Origin: Ignavibacteriales bacterium
GTDB taxonomy: Bacteria; Bacteroidota; Ignavibacteria; UBA10030
Assembly: GCA_016192345.1 (NCBI GenBank)
Contig: JACPUH010000102.1
Location: 1 to 64,000 of the forward strand
DNA: 64,000 nucleotides
Reading direction: 5' to 3'
Shown: positions 52,995 to 62,122 of the stretch, one piece after another
Numbering within the stretch: position 1 is the stretch's first letter
How the letters are laid out: every line of letters starts with the position of its first letter
The notes under the pieces: generated by a model
What the model was told of the DNA's origin: nothing
Seen by the model: only the letters and a program-made list of their open reading frames with translations
Database searches by the model: none
Translations under genes and position numbers: made by a program

Positions 52995-54149
52995 ATGGAA
53001 CTCTGGCAAGAGATGTTGCGGCAGAGTGTCGATAGCGGGAAGGACCTTGTCGAACGATTCGGCTTTGACAAGGAACTTGCCGACAAACTGAACAAGCTCT
53101 TCCACATCCGGGTGAATCCTTATTACCTGAGCCTGATCCGCTACCCCGGCGACCCGATCTGGCTCCAATGTATCCCCGAAGCGATCGAGCTGGAAGATCA
53201 AAACGCACCGGATGACCCGCTCAACGAGGAAGCGGACAGCCCGGTCCCCAGCATCACGCACCGTTACCCGGATCGAGTGTTGTTTTTGGTGACAAGCCAG
53301 TGTTCGATGTATTGCCGGTTCTGCACGCGCAAACGAAAGGTCAGCGATTCGACCAAGATCAACTCCAAATGGATCCAGGACGGCATCGATTATATCGCAG
53401 CCCATCCGGAAGTGCGGGATGTGGTCCTGTCCGGCGGCGATCCGCTGATGGTGACCGATTATGTGCTGGAGCGTATTCTCTCCTCCCTGCGGGAGATCCC
53501 TCATGTGGAGATCATCCGGCTTGGGACGAAGATGCCTTGCGTCCTGCCGCAACGGATTACCACAAAGTTGTGCAAGATCATCAAAAAGTATCACCCCATT
53601 TATGTCAATACCCATTTTAACCATCCGTGGGAATGCACGCCGGAGGCGGAGAAAGCCTGCGCGATGCTTGCAGATGCCGGATGCCCTGTGGGCAATCAGG
53701 CAGTCCTGATGAAGGGGGTCAACGACGACCCTGATGTCATGCTCGAACTTCACCGCAAACTCCTGAAAATGCGCGTCCGGCCCTACTATATTTACCAGGC
53801 TGACCTCACCAAGGGGACCAACCATTTCCGGACCCCCGTTCGCAAGGGGTTGGAGATCATGGATAAACTGCGGGGCCATACTTCCGGTCTTGCCGTTCCT
53901 TATTATGTCATCGACGCGCCGGGAGGAGGAGGGAAGATCCCCCTGCTTCCGCAGTACGTTCTCGGCAGAAATGGGAACGATATCATCCTGAGGAACTTCA
54001 AATACGAAATCTACACCTATCCTGATGTCCAGGAGGAACCCGCCGCGCCGCAACAAGTGGTGGAAACGAAGTACCGGCGGCGGCGGAAAACACAGCCCGC
54101 GTATGCGCGGACCAAGGAGGCGCGCGAGCTGGAGCCGGTGGCCAAATAA
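52995..54149 (+). CDS. kamA: Lysine 2,3-aminomutase-type radical SAM enzyme (KamA family)
   Basis: A 384-residue protein. The radical SAM cluster motif is C103-SMY-C107-RF-C110, and PLP binds Lys 314 in DAPGGGGKIP. Asp 270 (YQADLTKG) and Asp 307 (VIDAPGG) are 37 residues apart, exactly like Asp293/Asp330 of clostridial lysine 2,3-aminomutase, which hold the lysine side-chain amine; glutamate 2,3-aminomutases have other residues there. So L-lysine to L-beta-lysine is favoured. The C-terminus is a charged tail. A terminator follows 22 bp later. Confidence 0.9.
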   Translation: MELWQEMLRQSVDSGKDLVERFGFDKELADKLNKLFHIRVNPYYLSLIRYPGDPIWLQCIPEAIELEDQNAPDDPLNEEADSPVPSITHRYPDRVLFLVTSQCSMYCRFCTRKRKVSDSTKINSKWIQDGIDYIAAHPEVRDVVLSGGDPLMVTDYVLERILSSLREIPHVEIIRLGTKMPCVLPQRITTKLCKIIKKYHPIYVNTHFNHPWECTPEAEKACAMLADAGCPVGNQAVLMKGVNDDPDVMLELHRKLLKMRVRPYYIYQADLTKGTNHFRTPVRKGLEIMDKLRGHTSGLAVPYYVIDAPGGGGKIPLLPQYVLGRNGNDIILRNFKYEIYTYPDVQEEPAAPQQVVETKYRRRRKTQPAYARTKEARELEPVAK

Positions 54150-54171
54150 GATTCCTGATTTTAGACAGGGA

Positions 54172-54199
54172 GCCCACGATGGAGATCGTGGGCTTTTTT
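54172..54199 (+). terminator. Intrinsic terminator after the aminomutase gene
   Basis: GCCCACGAT (54172-54180) and ATCGTGGGC (54185-54193) form a perfect 9-bp stem with a GGAG loop, then six T. Confidence 0.93.
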
Positions 54200-54316
54200 G
54201 TTTCGGGATTTTTGATGTTATTGGAATGCCCCCGTTCATCATCAACGAACCTCCGTTCCGGTCCTTTGGAACAGGGGAGCCCCGCCGAGAACGGCAATTC
54301 CCTAGAAGGAGACTCT

Positions 54317-55519
54317 ATGGCCCACAATACCCTTGAACAGATCAAGCTCATCCAGGAAACCCTGCAACGTGAAAAGATTGAGGCATGGCTGTTCTACAAT
54401 TTCAGGGGATCGAATGTCTTTGCCACGCGCATCCTCAGCCTTCCCCCGCACCTGACCCAGACGCGCCGGTACCTTTATTTGATCCCTGCACGGGGAACGC
54501 CCCGCAAACTCGTCCACAACATCGAACAGTATAACCTCGACCATCTCCCGGGGGAACGAAGGGTCTACTTGAGCTGGCAATCGCTTGAGGAGGGATTGGT
54601 GTGGATGCTGAGCGGCTTGTCTTCCGTTGCCATGGAGTACTCCCCGCGGAATGCGATTCCGTATGTTTCCACGGTGGATGCGGGAACGGTGGAGTTGGTG
54701 CGCGGAACCGGAGTGAAGGTCCTTTCCTCAGCGAACCTTGTCCAGTATTTCGAGGCTCGCTGGGACGATGAACAAATGAAGGAAAACGATACGACAGCGG
54801 GACACCTGCGGCAGATCGTCGACTTGACGTTCGGTTTCATTAGGCAACGTGTTACCTCGAACACGCACACGACGGAATACGACGTGCAGCAGTTCATGCT
54901 TTCCGAGTTTCGCAAGCGCGGGATCGTCACTCAAAGCGACCCGAACTGCTCCGTCAATGCCAACAGTGCCAATCCCCACTATGAACCGACGAAGGAAATC
55001 CATAGTCCCGTCCGTAAGGGGGATTTCGTGCTTATCGACCTTTGGGCTAAAACGGACAAGCCGCGGTCGGTCTATGCGGACATTACCTGGACGGGATTTG
55101 CGGGGGAGAAGGTACCGGAGGAGTACGCAAAAGTGTTCGCGGTGGTGAAGGGGGGAAGGGACGCGGCGCTGAACCTGGTCCGGAGCGCGTTCGCATCCAG
55201 GAAGGAAATCTGTGGCTTCCAGGTGGACGATGCGGCCCGAACGTTCATCGAGGAGAAAGGCTATGGCCAGTATTTTATTCACCGCACCGGCCATTCCATT
55301 GGGGAAGAAATTCATGGAAACGGCGCCAACATGGATAACCTGGAAACGCGCGATGAACGGAAGATTATCCCCGGGACTTCATTTTCCATCGAGCCGGGGG
55401 TTTACCTGCCGGAGAAGTTCGGGATCAGGAGTGAGATTGACGTCGTGATTTCGATGTCGGGGGAGGTCATTGTGCCCGGCCTTCCCATACAGGAGGAGGT
55501 CATCCCTATTCTGAAATAA
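54317..55519 (+). CDS. M24-family metallopeptidase (Xaa-Pro aminopeptidase-like)
   Basis: A 400-residue protein. An N-terminal creatinase-like domain precedes the pita-bread fold with the metal ligands Asp in DLWAKTD and DITWTG, His in HRTGHSIGEEIHG, Glu in SIEPGVYLPEKFGI and Glu in RSEIDVVIS. AGAAGGAGA lies upstream of ATG 54317. Cytoplasmic. Placed after a beta-amino-acid/peptide ligase operon and before mscL, it may hydrolyse the product of that operon. Confidence 0.9.
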   Translation: MAHNTLEQIKLIQETLQREKIEAWLFYNFRGSNVFATRILSLPPHLTQTRRYLYLIPARGTPRKLVHNIEQYNLDHLPGERRVYLSWQSLEEGLVWMLSGLSSVAMEYSPRNAIPYVSTVDAGTVELVRGTGVKVLSSANLVQYFEARWDDEQMKENDTTAGHLRQIVDLTFGFIRQRVTSNTHTTEYDVQQFMLSEFRKRGIVTQSDPNCSVNANSANPHYEPTKEIHSPVRKGDFVLIDLWAKTDKPRSVYADITWTGFAGEKVPEEYAKVFAVVKGGRDAALNLVRSAFASRKEICGFQVDDAARTFIEEKGYGQYFIHRTGHSIGEEIHGNGANMDNLETRDERKIIPGTSFSIEPGVYLPEKFGIRSEIDVVISMSGEVIVPGLPIQEEVIPILK

Positions 55520-55583
55520 CCAGCGTTAGCGTTGCAACAACCCCTGATCTCGAGGTCTTTCACTCTTGGAAAAAGGAGCACCC

Positions 55584-56000
55584 ATGCTGAATGAGTTCAA
55601 GAAATTCGCCCTGCGAGGAAACGTGGTGGATATGGGGGTCGGCATTATCATCGGCGGGGCATTCGGGAAGATTGTTTCATCGTTCGTCAATGACGTCATC
55701 ATGCCCCCCATCGGTTTGCTGATCGGGGGAGTCGACTTCAGCGACCTTGCCCTAACCTTGAGAGCCGCGACAGGAACCAATCCAGCCGTGACTCTAAACT
55801 ATGGCTTGTTCGTGAACACGGCCCTGGATTTCGTCATCGTGGCTTTCGCGTTGTTCCTCCTTATCCGGGCTATCAACCGCTTGAGCCAGACAGGGGGGGC
55901 TCCAGCTCCCGTCCCCACGACCAAAGAATGTCCGGAGTGTTCCATGTCTATTCCCGTGAAAGCGCGACGTTGTGGGTATTGCACCACCGTTCAGCCATAG
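55584..56000 (+). CDS. mscL: Large-conductance mechanosensitive channel MscL with C-terminal zinc ribbon
   Basis: A 138-residue protein. MscL signatures: [22 protein letters not shown] at the start of TM1, [19 protein letters not shown], and TM2 [18 protein letters not shown]. Instead of the usual short helical tail, residues 115-135 form a CPEC-x10-CGYC zinc ribbon. It releases small solutes on hypo-osmotic shock. AAGGAG precedes ATG 55584. Confidence 0.95.
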   Translation: MLNEFKKFALRGNVVDMGVGIIIGGAFGKIVSSFVNDVIMPPIGLLIGGVDFSDLALTLRAATGTNPAVTLNYGLFVNTALDFVIVAFALFLLIRAINRLSQTGGAPAPVPTTKECPECSMSIPVKARRCGYCTTVQP

Positions 56001-56023
56001 ATTACCATCAGAAGGAGAAAGCC

Positions 56024-56872
56024 ATGAGAACTCCATTCATTGCTTGCATACTCTGTCTTCCGGTCCTGGGCTTCGGTTTTCAGGAACCCGTCAAGGACTC
56101 GGTGCAATCCTGGAGTCATACCATGATTAGCGCTTTGACGTTTACGCAGGTTTCGTACTCGAATTGGGTCCAGGGAGGACAAAACTCCCTTGCCTATACG
56201 CTCTCCGTCGAAGGCAAATCGGAACGGGCCGATTCGACCCTCAACTGGGCGAACTCCTATAAGTTCGCATTCGGGCAAGCGCGGCTTGGGGGCGGTGGAC
56301 TTCGTAAAACGGACGATAAGATCGACCTGCAATCGGTACTGACGTACAAATGGGGCAGCCTGATTAACCCGTACGTTGCGGCAACCCTGAAGTCGCAATT
56401 TGCCGAGGGGGTGACTTATGATGACCAGGGGATTGCGATGCCGGTCTCCGCGATGTTCGATCCGGTGTACTTGACCCAGAGCGTTGGTTTCGGATATCAG
56501 CCGGTTCCTCAGATTACGACGCGGTTGGGAACTGCATTGAGGGAAATTCTGACCTCGATGTACTCTGCATACAGCGACGATCCTGGAACGGCGGAGGTTG
56601 AAAAAACCAAAGTGGACGGCGGCATCGAATCGGTGACGGAAATAGAATGGAAGCTTGAGGAGAACATCCTGCTCACCGCGAAACTGGAACTGTTTGCCCC
56701 TCTCAAGAACTTTGACCAGGTCGTTGTGCGAGGAGATAATACCCTCGCTCTCAAAGTCAGCAAATATATTGTCGTGAACCTGAACGTCCAATGGATCAAT
56801 GAGACGCAGGTCACACCCCGTACTCAGGTGAAGGAAACCCTTGCGATAGGATTGAGTTATACGCTTCTCTGA
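56024..56872 (+). CDS. DUF3078-family outer-membrane-associated protein
   Basis: A 282-residue protein with a signal peptide (ACILCLPVLGFGFQ) and beta-strand-rich body. The FTQVSYSNWVQGGQNSLAYTLS segment is the hallmark of DUF3078, and the end IGLSYTLL is barrel-like. Function not established. GAAGGAGAAA precedes ATG 56024, 23 bp after mscL. Confidence 0.8.
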   Translation: MRTPFIACILCLPVLGFGFQEPVKDSVQSWSHTMISALTFTQVSYSNWVQGGQNSLAYTLSVEGKSERADSTLNWANSYKFAFGQARLGGGGLRKTDDKIDLQSVLTYKWGSLINPYVAATLKSQFAEGVTYDDQGIAMPVSAMFDPVYLTQSVGFGYQPVPQITTRLGTALREILTSMYSAYSDDPGTAEVEKTKVDGGIESVTEIEWKLEENILLTAKLELFAPLKNFDQVVVRGDNTLALKVSKYIVVNLNVQWINETQVTPRTQVKETLAIGLSYTLL

Positions 56873-56982
56873 TGGAGTCGGAATGAGTTTTTCGCGGTGA
56901 TTCGCCATCGTTCGGAAGCACATCAAAAAACAGCAAAAGAAAAAGGTCGAGCGTTAAAAGGTTTTCATTACAAAAAATTCAG

Positions 56983-57012
56983 TTGACTACGGAGGGGGTG
57001 TGCAAGTATCTT
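56983..57012 (+). promoter_or_regulatory. Promoter of the coiled-coil lipoprotein gene
   Basis: TTGACT (56983-56988), an 18-bp spacer and TATCTT (57007-57012), about 60 bp before ATG 57073. The 110 bp upstream are rich in A-tracts. Confidence 0.45.
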
Positions 57013-57072
57013 GAAGGTGGGACTGCTGGGAGTCTCAAGTTAACTACCATTCACACTGTGGGGGGAATTGCC

Positions 57073-57951
57073 ATGAAAACAACAATCGCTGTGGGGTTGG
57101 CGCTTGGTGTGATCTTACTTGTGGGATGCGAAGACAACGCCAGGACCGCGGACCTTGAAAAAGAGGTCGTCCGGATGGAGGGCCAGAGCCTCGCTCTCAG
57201 GCAGGATATCGAAGCAAGAGACAAGTATATTGACGAGGTGATGCAGGCCGTCAACCTGGTCTATAAAGACCTCGAAAAGGCTAAATCGAAAGAGGCGACT
57301 CTCAAGCAGAAAACGCAGGGGGTCGAGGGCCAGCCCGTGTTGAGCAGCGAACAGATTCGGCAGTCAGTGCTGGATCAGATTTCTGCGATCGGGTCAAGCC
57401 TGACTGAGAACCGCAAGAGGCTTGCAGGCTTGCAAAGCAGGTTAAAGGCATCGGATGTGAAGTATGCCAGCCTGGAGGAGATGGTCCAAAACCTGAAGCA
57501 GACCCTTGAGCAAAGGGAACAATCCGTTGCCATGCTCGAGGCCCAGGTCAAAGGGCTTGAAGGTACTGTTGCTGAAAAGGCTCAGGTGATCGTAGAAAAA
57601 GAAAACGTTATCGCCGACCAGCGGAATCGACTCAACACCGCCTATTATGTTGTTGGGAAGCGGGATGAACTGAAGAAGAAGGGGATCATTTCCGACGAGG
57701 GGGGATTCCTCTGGGGGTTGGTAGGGACAACCACAGTTCTTTCGAGCGGAGTTGACCAGACACAGTTTACTACGGTCGATTGGACAAAGGATCAGACCAT
57801 CCATGTTGAGGGCAAGGTCGTGGAGATTATCCCCAAACGGAGCGGGGAGTTTTTCGCAGTTGCCCAGGTGGAGGGGAACAGAGGCGATTTGACGATCACG
57901 CGCCCTGACAAATTCTGGCAGGAAAAGTTCCTCGTTGTCGTTGTCGACTGA
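57073..57951 (+). CDS. Coiled-coil lipoprotein
   Basis: A 292-residue protein with lipobox VILLVGC near residue 18. Residues 25-200 are a long coiled coil (heptads in LEKEVVRMEGQSLALRQDIE and LKQTLEQREQSVAMLEAQVK), and the C-terminal 80 residues form a small beta domain (VDWTKDQTIHVEGKVVEIIP). No enzymatic motif. It resembles Lpp- or YbgF-like spacers in layout only. A perfect 14-bp terminator follows. Confidence 0.75.
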   Translation: MKTTIAVGLALGVILLVGCEDNARTADLEKEVVRMEGQSLALRQDIEARDKYIDEVMQAVNLVYKDLEKAKSKEATLKQKTQGVEGQPVLSSEQIRQSVLDQISAIGSSLTENRKRLAGLQSRLKASDVKYASLEEMVQNLKQTLEQREQSVAMLEAQVKGLEGTVAEKAQVIVEKENVIADQRNRLNTAYYVVGKRDELKKKGIISDEGGFLWGLVGTTTVLSSGVDQTQFTTVDWTKDQTIHVEGKVVEIIPKRSGEFFAVAQVEGNRGDLTITRPDKFWQEKFLVVVVD

Positions 57952-58032
57952 GCTTGCTGGAAAACAGGCCCAGCCAACTGTCGCTTTTGATGTGAGTACT
58001 ACTACATAGAGTTGAACCAAGAGGTAGGATCC

Positions 58033-58073
58033 AGGCAAAGGTCGGGAGAACAAAGCCCGACCTTTGCCTTTTT
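58033..58073 (+). terminator. Intrinsic terminator after the coiled-coil lipoprotein
   Basis: AGGCAAAGGTCGGG (58033-58046) and CCCGACCTTTGCCT (58056-58069) form a perfect 14-bp stem with a 9-nt loop, then five T. Confidence 0.95.
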
Positions 58074-58221
58074 ATAGAGTGCCTGACCGTTCATCGGACA
58101 GTACTTAAACCTCCCAGCCTGTCTGGCGATTGTTCCGACCAGTCACGCGATCCAGCGAAATTATTGCAATCCCCTCTTCTCACCGTTATCCGTGAAAATT
58201 CGGAATATACCGAAAAAACAC
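58074..58221. other. Gene-free stretch between terminator and promoter
   Basis: No gene or structure is supported here. It lies between the terminator at 58033 and the promoter at 58222. Confidence 0.5.
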
Positions 58222-58250
58222 TTGACAACGATTTCAAAAATTCTTATGAT
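58222..58250 (+). promoter_or_regulatory. Promoter of the T9SS cargo gene
   Basis: TTGACA (58222-58227), a 17-bp spacer and TATGAT (58245-58250), nearly the sigma-70 consensus. The resulting leader is about 90 nt, with the ribosome-binding site GGGAGGAGGGGAG at its end. Confidence 0.65.
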
Positions 58251-58346
58251 TGCAGTGTCAGGTGCTGATACTTCATCCTGATCGTGTGAGTCAGTCGGTG
58301 GAGGCTCAGTACTCAATGTCATTGGTGTTGAATGGGAGGAGGGGAG

Positions 58347-59543
58347 ATGACACGCATTCGTTGTTTGATTGTGGCTTTGGCCATTGCAGCATCTGTCAAT
58401 CATTTGATTGGTCAAGTTGTTGAGGAGTTTGATGGCGGCACCTTCCCTCCGGTGGGTTGGACCGCGTCGGTTTCTTCAGGAGCGACCTTCTGGACAAGGA
58501 TATCAAGTAATACAAAAAATGGGAGTTCTGGCGCAGCGAGCTCGAGCAATCCCGCGGTCGGTGCTGCAAAGCACCTCACCTTGTCAATCAACGCTTCGGC
58601 TACCCTGTCCTCGGTTTCTTATTATGTCTCGGTCAGCAGTGTCACCGCCGGGACAGGCGCCAAACTTATCGTCCAGGCTGGAGTCGATACGACTTCATTG
58701 ACCACTACGCGAATTATTGATTTGGAAGATAGCCTGGTCTTCACCGCTCCAAACACGTATATCCTCTTCACTGACCTGGTCGAGGGGACGTTTGCTTCCG
58801 GTCAGTCAGGGGCTGTCGACCTGAGGTCACAGAACCCGGCGTATATACGATGGACACATCAAAAAACATCAGGGTTCGCTGCTGCTTGCAGATTGGAGGA
58901 TGTTACCGTTGAGAATGCTACAGCTCTCCCGGTTCAGCTTATCTCCTTCAGCGTGGTTGCCAGTGGGTTGACCGCTCACCTTCGTTGGTCGACGGCGACA
59001 GAGACGAATAACTATGGCTTCGAAGTCGAGCGACGAGGGGGAGAGGAAACCAGACAACGGCAGGTATCTTCAACTGCAAAAGGCGGACGTAATGCTTCAA
59101 CCTGGGCGACCATCGGCTTTGTGCAAGGGTCTGGAACAAGCTCTTCTCCCAGGGAATACTCATTCATGGAGAACCTTTCCACTCCCGGCCATTACGCCTA
59201 CCGCCTGAAACAAATCGACCATGACGGTACCTACGAGCACTATCATGCAGCAGAAGTGGAGGTTGGGCTGATGCCGATGCGGCTTGAGCTGTTCTCCAAT
59301 TATCCAAACCCGTTTAACCCTACAACCTCTATCGGTTTTACCCTTCCTGAAAACGGGCACGTTGTTCTCAAGGTGTTCGATATACTTGGTAGGGAGATCC
59401 GGACGCTCTTTGAGGGGGAAGTGGGGGCGGGGCGACTCTATCAAACCACATTTGAAGCAACACACCTGCCGGGCGGCTTGTACCTCTCCCGCCTGGAATG
59501 GAACGGGCGCGTCCTTGTGAAGAAAATGATTTTGATGAAGTAG
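58347..59543 (+). CDS. Secreted protein with type IX secretion sorting domain
   Basis: A 398-residue protein with a signal peptide (CLIVALAIAASVNHLIG). The N-terminal 180 residues are a jelly-roll-like adhesin domain (VEEFDGGTFPPVGWTAS, then RLEDVTVENATALPV); a fibronectin-like region follows (LIFSVVASGL-type strands, WSTATETNNYGFEVER). Residues about 311-398 are the C-terminal sorting domain (NYPNPFNPTTSIGFTLPENG, KVFDILGREI). ATG 58347 was chosen over 58332 because the purine-rich site lies between them. Confidence 0.88.
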   Translation: MTRIRCLIVALAIAASVNHLIGQVVEEFDGGTFPPVGWTASVSSGATFWTRISSNTKNGSSGAASSSNPAVGAAKHLTLSINASATLSSVSYYVSVSSVTAGTGAKLIVQAGVDTTSLTTTRIIDLEDSLVFTAPNTYILFTDLVEGTFASGQSGAVDLRSQNPAYIRWTHQKTSGFAAACRLEDVTVENATALPVQLISFSVVASGLTAHLRWSTATETNNYGFEVERRGGEETRQRQVSSTAKGGRNASTWATIGFVQGSGTSSSPREYSFMENLSTPGHYAYRLKQIDHDGTYEHYHAAEVEVGLMPMRLELFSNYPNPFNPTTSIGFTLPENGHVVLKVFDILGREIRTLFEGEVGAGRLYQTTFEATHLPGGLYLSRLEWNGRVLVKKMILMK

Positions 59544-59565
59544 GCACCAATATCAATGGTGTTGC

Positions 59566-60672
59566 TTATTTGGGCACGCGGAGCAGGTTGACGATGCCCA
59601 GGATAAGGAAAAGAAGGTTCGCAAGCCATGCGGTCAGGAAGGGGTTAACGTCGCCGTTGTACCCGAACACATGGCTTGTTTTCATGAAGGCGAGATAAAT
59701 AAACGTGACGGCAACACAGATCCCGAAGTCGATTGCTACGCCGCTCCTCCGCCGGATCGATCCGAAGGGAACGCCGAACAGGACGACGATGACGCTCGCG
59801 AACGGGAAAGCGATTTTGCTGTGGAAGTCCACCTGCCATCGCGACACATCCTGCCCCGATCGCTGCTGGTTCTCAATGAATTCCTTCAACTCGGTATAGT
59901 CCATTTCGTCCGGTTTCTGCTGTTTTTTCTCGATATCCCCCGGGGTGATCCGGAGCGAATGGATCGATAAGCGGTCGAACGATTGCAGGACCCCCTCCTG
60001 TTTTGCCCCAAATTCCCGGAAGGTCCCTTTCAGAAGAACCCATCCCTCGTGAAGTGAATCCTCTGTTCCCTCTTCAAGCCATGCCATCTGACGGGCATCA
60101 TATCGCCGGACAAGGACGGTAAGGTTCGTGTCCGCAAACTCCTGGACACTGACCGTCGTTGCAGTCCTGGCCTGACTGTCATAGAAGTTGATCGATACGA
60201 GGCGTGTCCGTTCCTCCTGGAAGAAGATGTTGAAACGGCTGAAGCTGACGCCGGAACGGTGAAGGTGTGCCCGTTCGATGGCGAACTTCTTTTGGTTCGC
60301 GAATGGCACGAGCCATCCGTTGAAATAGACCGAGACCCCGCTCACGAGAAACGAGACGACGAGAAACGGGATCAGGATTCTGTAAAGGCTGACGCCGCTC
60401 GACTTGATCGCAGCCAGCTCATTCTGGTTCGAAAGCCTGCCGGTCACGAACAGCGCGGCGAGGAGCATGGCGACCGGGGTCATGAGTTTGACGATCTCCG
60501 GCGTAAACCAGAGATAATACTGGAGGATGGTTCCCGCCGGAACATTGGCATCGATGAAGTCGTCCAGCTTCTCCATCATGTCGATGATAAGGAAGATCAT
60601 GAGGAAGGCGAGGAGGCCGAAGAAGAACGTTGAGAGGAACTGGCGAACGATGTACCGGTCCAGGATCGTCAT
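59566..60672 (-). CDS. lptG: LptF/LptG-family LPS transport permease (second gene)
   Basis: A 368-residue inner-membrane protein. Helices 1-3 with LDRYIVRQFLSTFFFGLLAF and MLLAALFVTGRLSNQNELAAIKSSGVSLYRIL, a periplasmic beta domain, then three C-terminal helices (FPFASVIVVLFGVPFGSIRR) make the YjgP/YjgQ fold. It extracts LPS from the inner membrane with LptB. Its ATG (60672) overlaps the upstream gene's stop. LptF versus LptG identity is by gene order only. Confidence 0.9.
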   Translation of the reverse strand: MTILDRYIVRQFLSTFFFGLLAFLMIFLIIDMMEKLDDFIDANVPAGTILQYYLWFTPEIVKLMTPVAMLLAALFVTGRLSNQNELAAIKSSGVSLYRILIPFLVVSFLVSGVSVYFNGWLVPFANQKKFAIERAHLHRSGVSFSRFNIFFQEERTRLVSINFYDSQARTATTVSVQEFADTNLTVLVRRYDARQMAWLEEGTEDSLHEGWVLLKGTFREFGAKQEGVLQSFDRLSIHSLRITPGDIEKKQQKPDEMDYTELKEFIENQQRSGQDVSRWQVDFHSKIAFPFASVIVVLFGVPFGSIRRRSGVAIDFGICVAVTFIYLAFMKTSHVFGYNGDVNPFLTAWLANLLFLILGIVNLLRVPK

Positions 60673-62030
60673 GCCGGTTCCCCCTGGGTTCGCCATCCTT
60701 TGGGGACCAGTCGTTCCAGGCTTGACCAATCGATGATAAGGTTTTCGCGTGCTGTCCGGATGGTCAGGTAGACTCCGAGGAGTCCAAGGACAATGTTGGC
60801 GATCCACATCCCGATCCACGGTTCGGTGAAGCCGCGGTCGGCCAGTTTTTCGCCGCCGATCAGGAATGCCCAATACAGAAGGAAAAAGCCGAGGCTCAGG
60901 CTTGCAGCGACGCCGAAGGTTCCTTTGCGCGCCATGATCCCCAGCGGCACGCCGATCAACACAAAGACGATGCTCGCGAAGGGGATTGAGTATTTTTTAT
61001 GGATCTCGACCGTATACTCCCGGACTTGTCGCGCGTAATAGTCGATCCGGTTGAATTCGCTTTCCACGGTGCTTCGGAGAACCGAGGTGCGCGTCAGGGC
61101 ATCGAACGTAGGGTTAGTTTGTCCTCCGTCCATGGGAGTGGTCGAAGGGGAAAAGATCCGGTCGAGGTCCTGCCGTTGCAAGGTGGCAATGCGATCCATC
61201 GATTGTTGCTGCAGCGCACTCAGGCTGTCAACGATCTGCCGCATGGCCTGGGCGCTCAGTTCCCGGTCGCCCCGGCTGAACATCGCTTCCGCGGAGCGCT
61301 GGAATTCGAACCCATCGGCGTTCATCGCGATGCGGTGTTTTTCAAATTTGATTGTGCGGTATTGCTCGAATGTTTGGTTGTTGATCTCGTGGATCTCGCC
61401 GTTCCTCAAATCCATAATCAGTTTGCGATAATCGGGGGAAAATGAAATCGTCCCCGTCTGCGCCGACACGGTGGTGGTCAGGGCGGTGTTTGTATAATCG
61501 AAGATCGTGACCCCTTCAAGGTCGTTGGATTGCTCGAATGTCTTCCGGACAAGAATACTGTACCCGGAGATGTCCTGCGAGAAAAGTCCGGGCATCAGGG
61601 AGAAGGTTGGCTTCTTCCGGTAGATATCGGTCAGCAGGATCTTCGCGCGGTGGTTGGCATCCGGCAGAACCTCGTTGTTGAACTGCACCAACAGGATGCA
61701 GACAAGGACCGCGGTGATGAACACCGGGGTGATCATCCTGTAGAGGCTCATCCCGCTGGCGCGCATGGCGGTGATCTCGTTGGTGGAGGCCATCGTTCCG
61801 AATGCCATCAGGGTCGCCACGAGCACGGCCATCGGCACAGCCAGCACTACCATCCATGCAAGGTTCATAACGATCAATTCGATGATCACGCCTGCGCTCA
61901 GGCCCTTTCCGGCGAGTTGATCCAGTTTTTGCATGATGAACTGGAGCAGAAAGATAAAAGTCAACACCGAAGTTGAAAAGAGAAATGGGGCGATGTGTGC
62001 CCGGAGGATATGGCGCCACAGGAGGATCAT
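60669..62030 (-). CDS. lptF: LptF/LptG-family LPS transport permease (first gene)
   Basis: A 453-residue inner-membrane protein of the same family: WRHILRAHIAPFLFSTSVLT, ATLMAFGTMASTNEITAMRASGMSLYRM, a larger periplasmic domain with a helical insertion (SLSALQQQSMDRIATLQRQ) and the final FASIVFVLIGVPLGIMARKG helices. Its promoter -10 lies only eight bases before ATG 62030. lptA, lptB and lptC are not in the window. Confidence 0.9.
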   Translation of the reverse strand: MILLWRHILRAHIAPFLFSTSVLTFIFLLQFIMQKLDQLAGKGLSAGVIIELIVMNLAWMVVLAVPMAVLVATLMAFGTMASTNEITAMRASGMSLYRMITPVFITAVLVCILLVQFNNEVLPDANHRAKILLTDIYRKKPTFSLMPGLFSQDISGYSILVRKTFEQSNDLEGVTIFDYTNTALTTTVSAQTGTISFSPDYRKLIMDLRNGEIHEINNQTFEQYRTIKFEKHRIAMNADGFEFQRSAEAMFSRGDRELSAQAMRQIVDSLSALQQQSMDRIATLQRQDLDRIFSPSTTPMDGGQTNPTFDALTRTSVLRSTVESEFNRIDYYARQVREYTVEIHKKYSIPFASIVFVLIGVPLGIMARKGTFGVAASLSLGFFLLYWAFLIGGEKLADRGFTEPWIGMWIANIVLGLLGVYLTIRTARENLIIDWSSLERLVPKGWRTQGEPA

Positions 62031-62038
62031 ACGGCGAA

Positions 62039-62067
62039 AATATAGTGAGATTGTTCAGCTATTACAA
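62039..62067 (-). promoter_or_regulatory. Promoter of lptF-lptG, near-leaderless
   Basis: On the minus strand TTGTAA (62067-62062), a 17-bp spacer and TATATT (62044-62039). Eight bases separate it from the ATG, so a leaderless or nearly leaderless mRNA is predicted. Confidence 0.5.
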
Positions 62068-62122
62068 TAACGCAAAATGGCAGTCGGGCAGCAAGGTTTC
62101 TCGCTCCTTCCTTCGCGAGTTC

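Noticed and set aside
51723-54245. Two minus-strand frames of over 400 codons opposite the ligase, GNAT and KamA genes
   Set aside because: They are antisense to genes with full active-site motifs, and their translations are rich in His, Arg and Asp without any domain.
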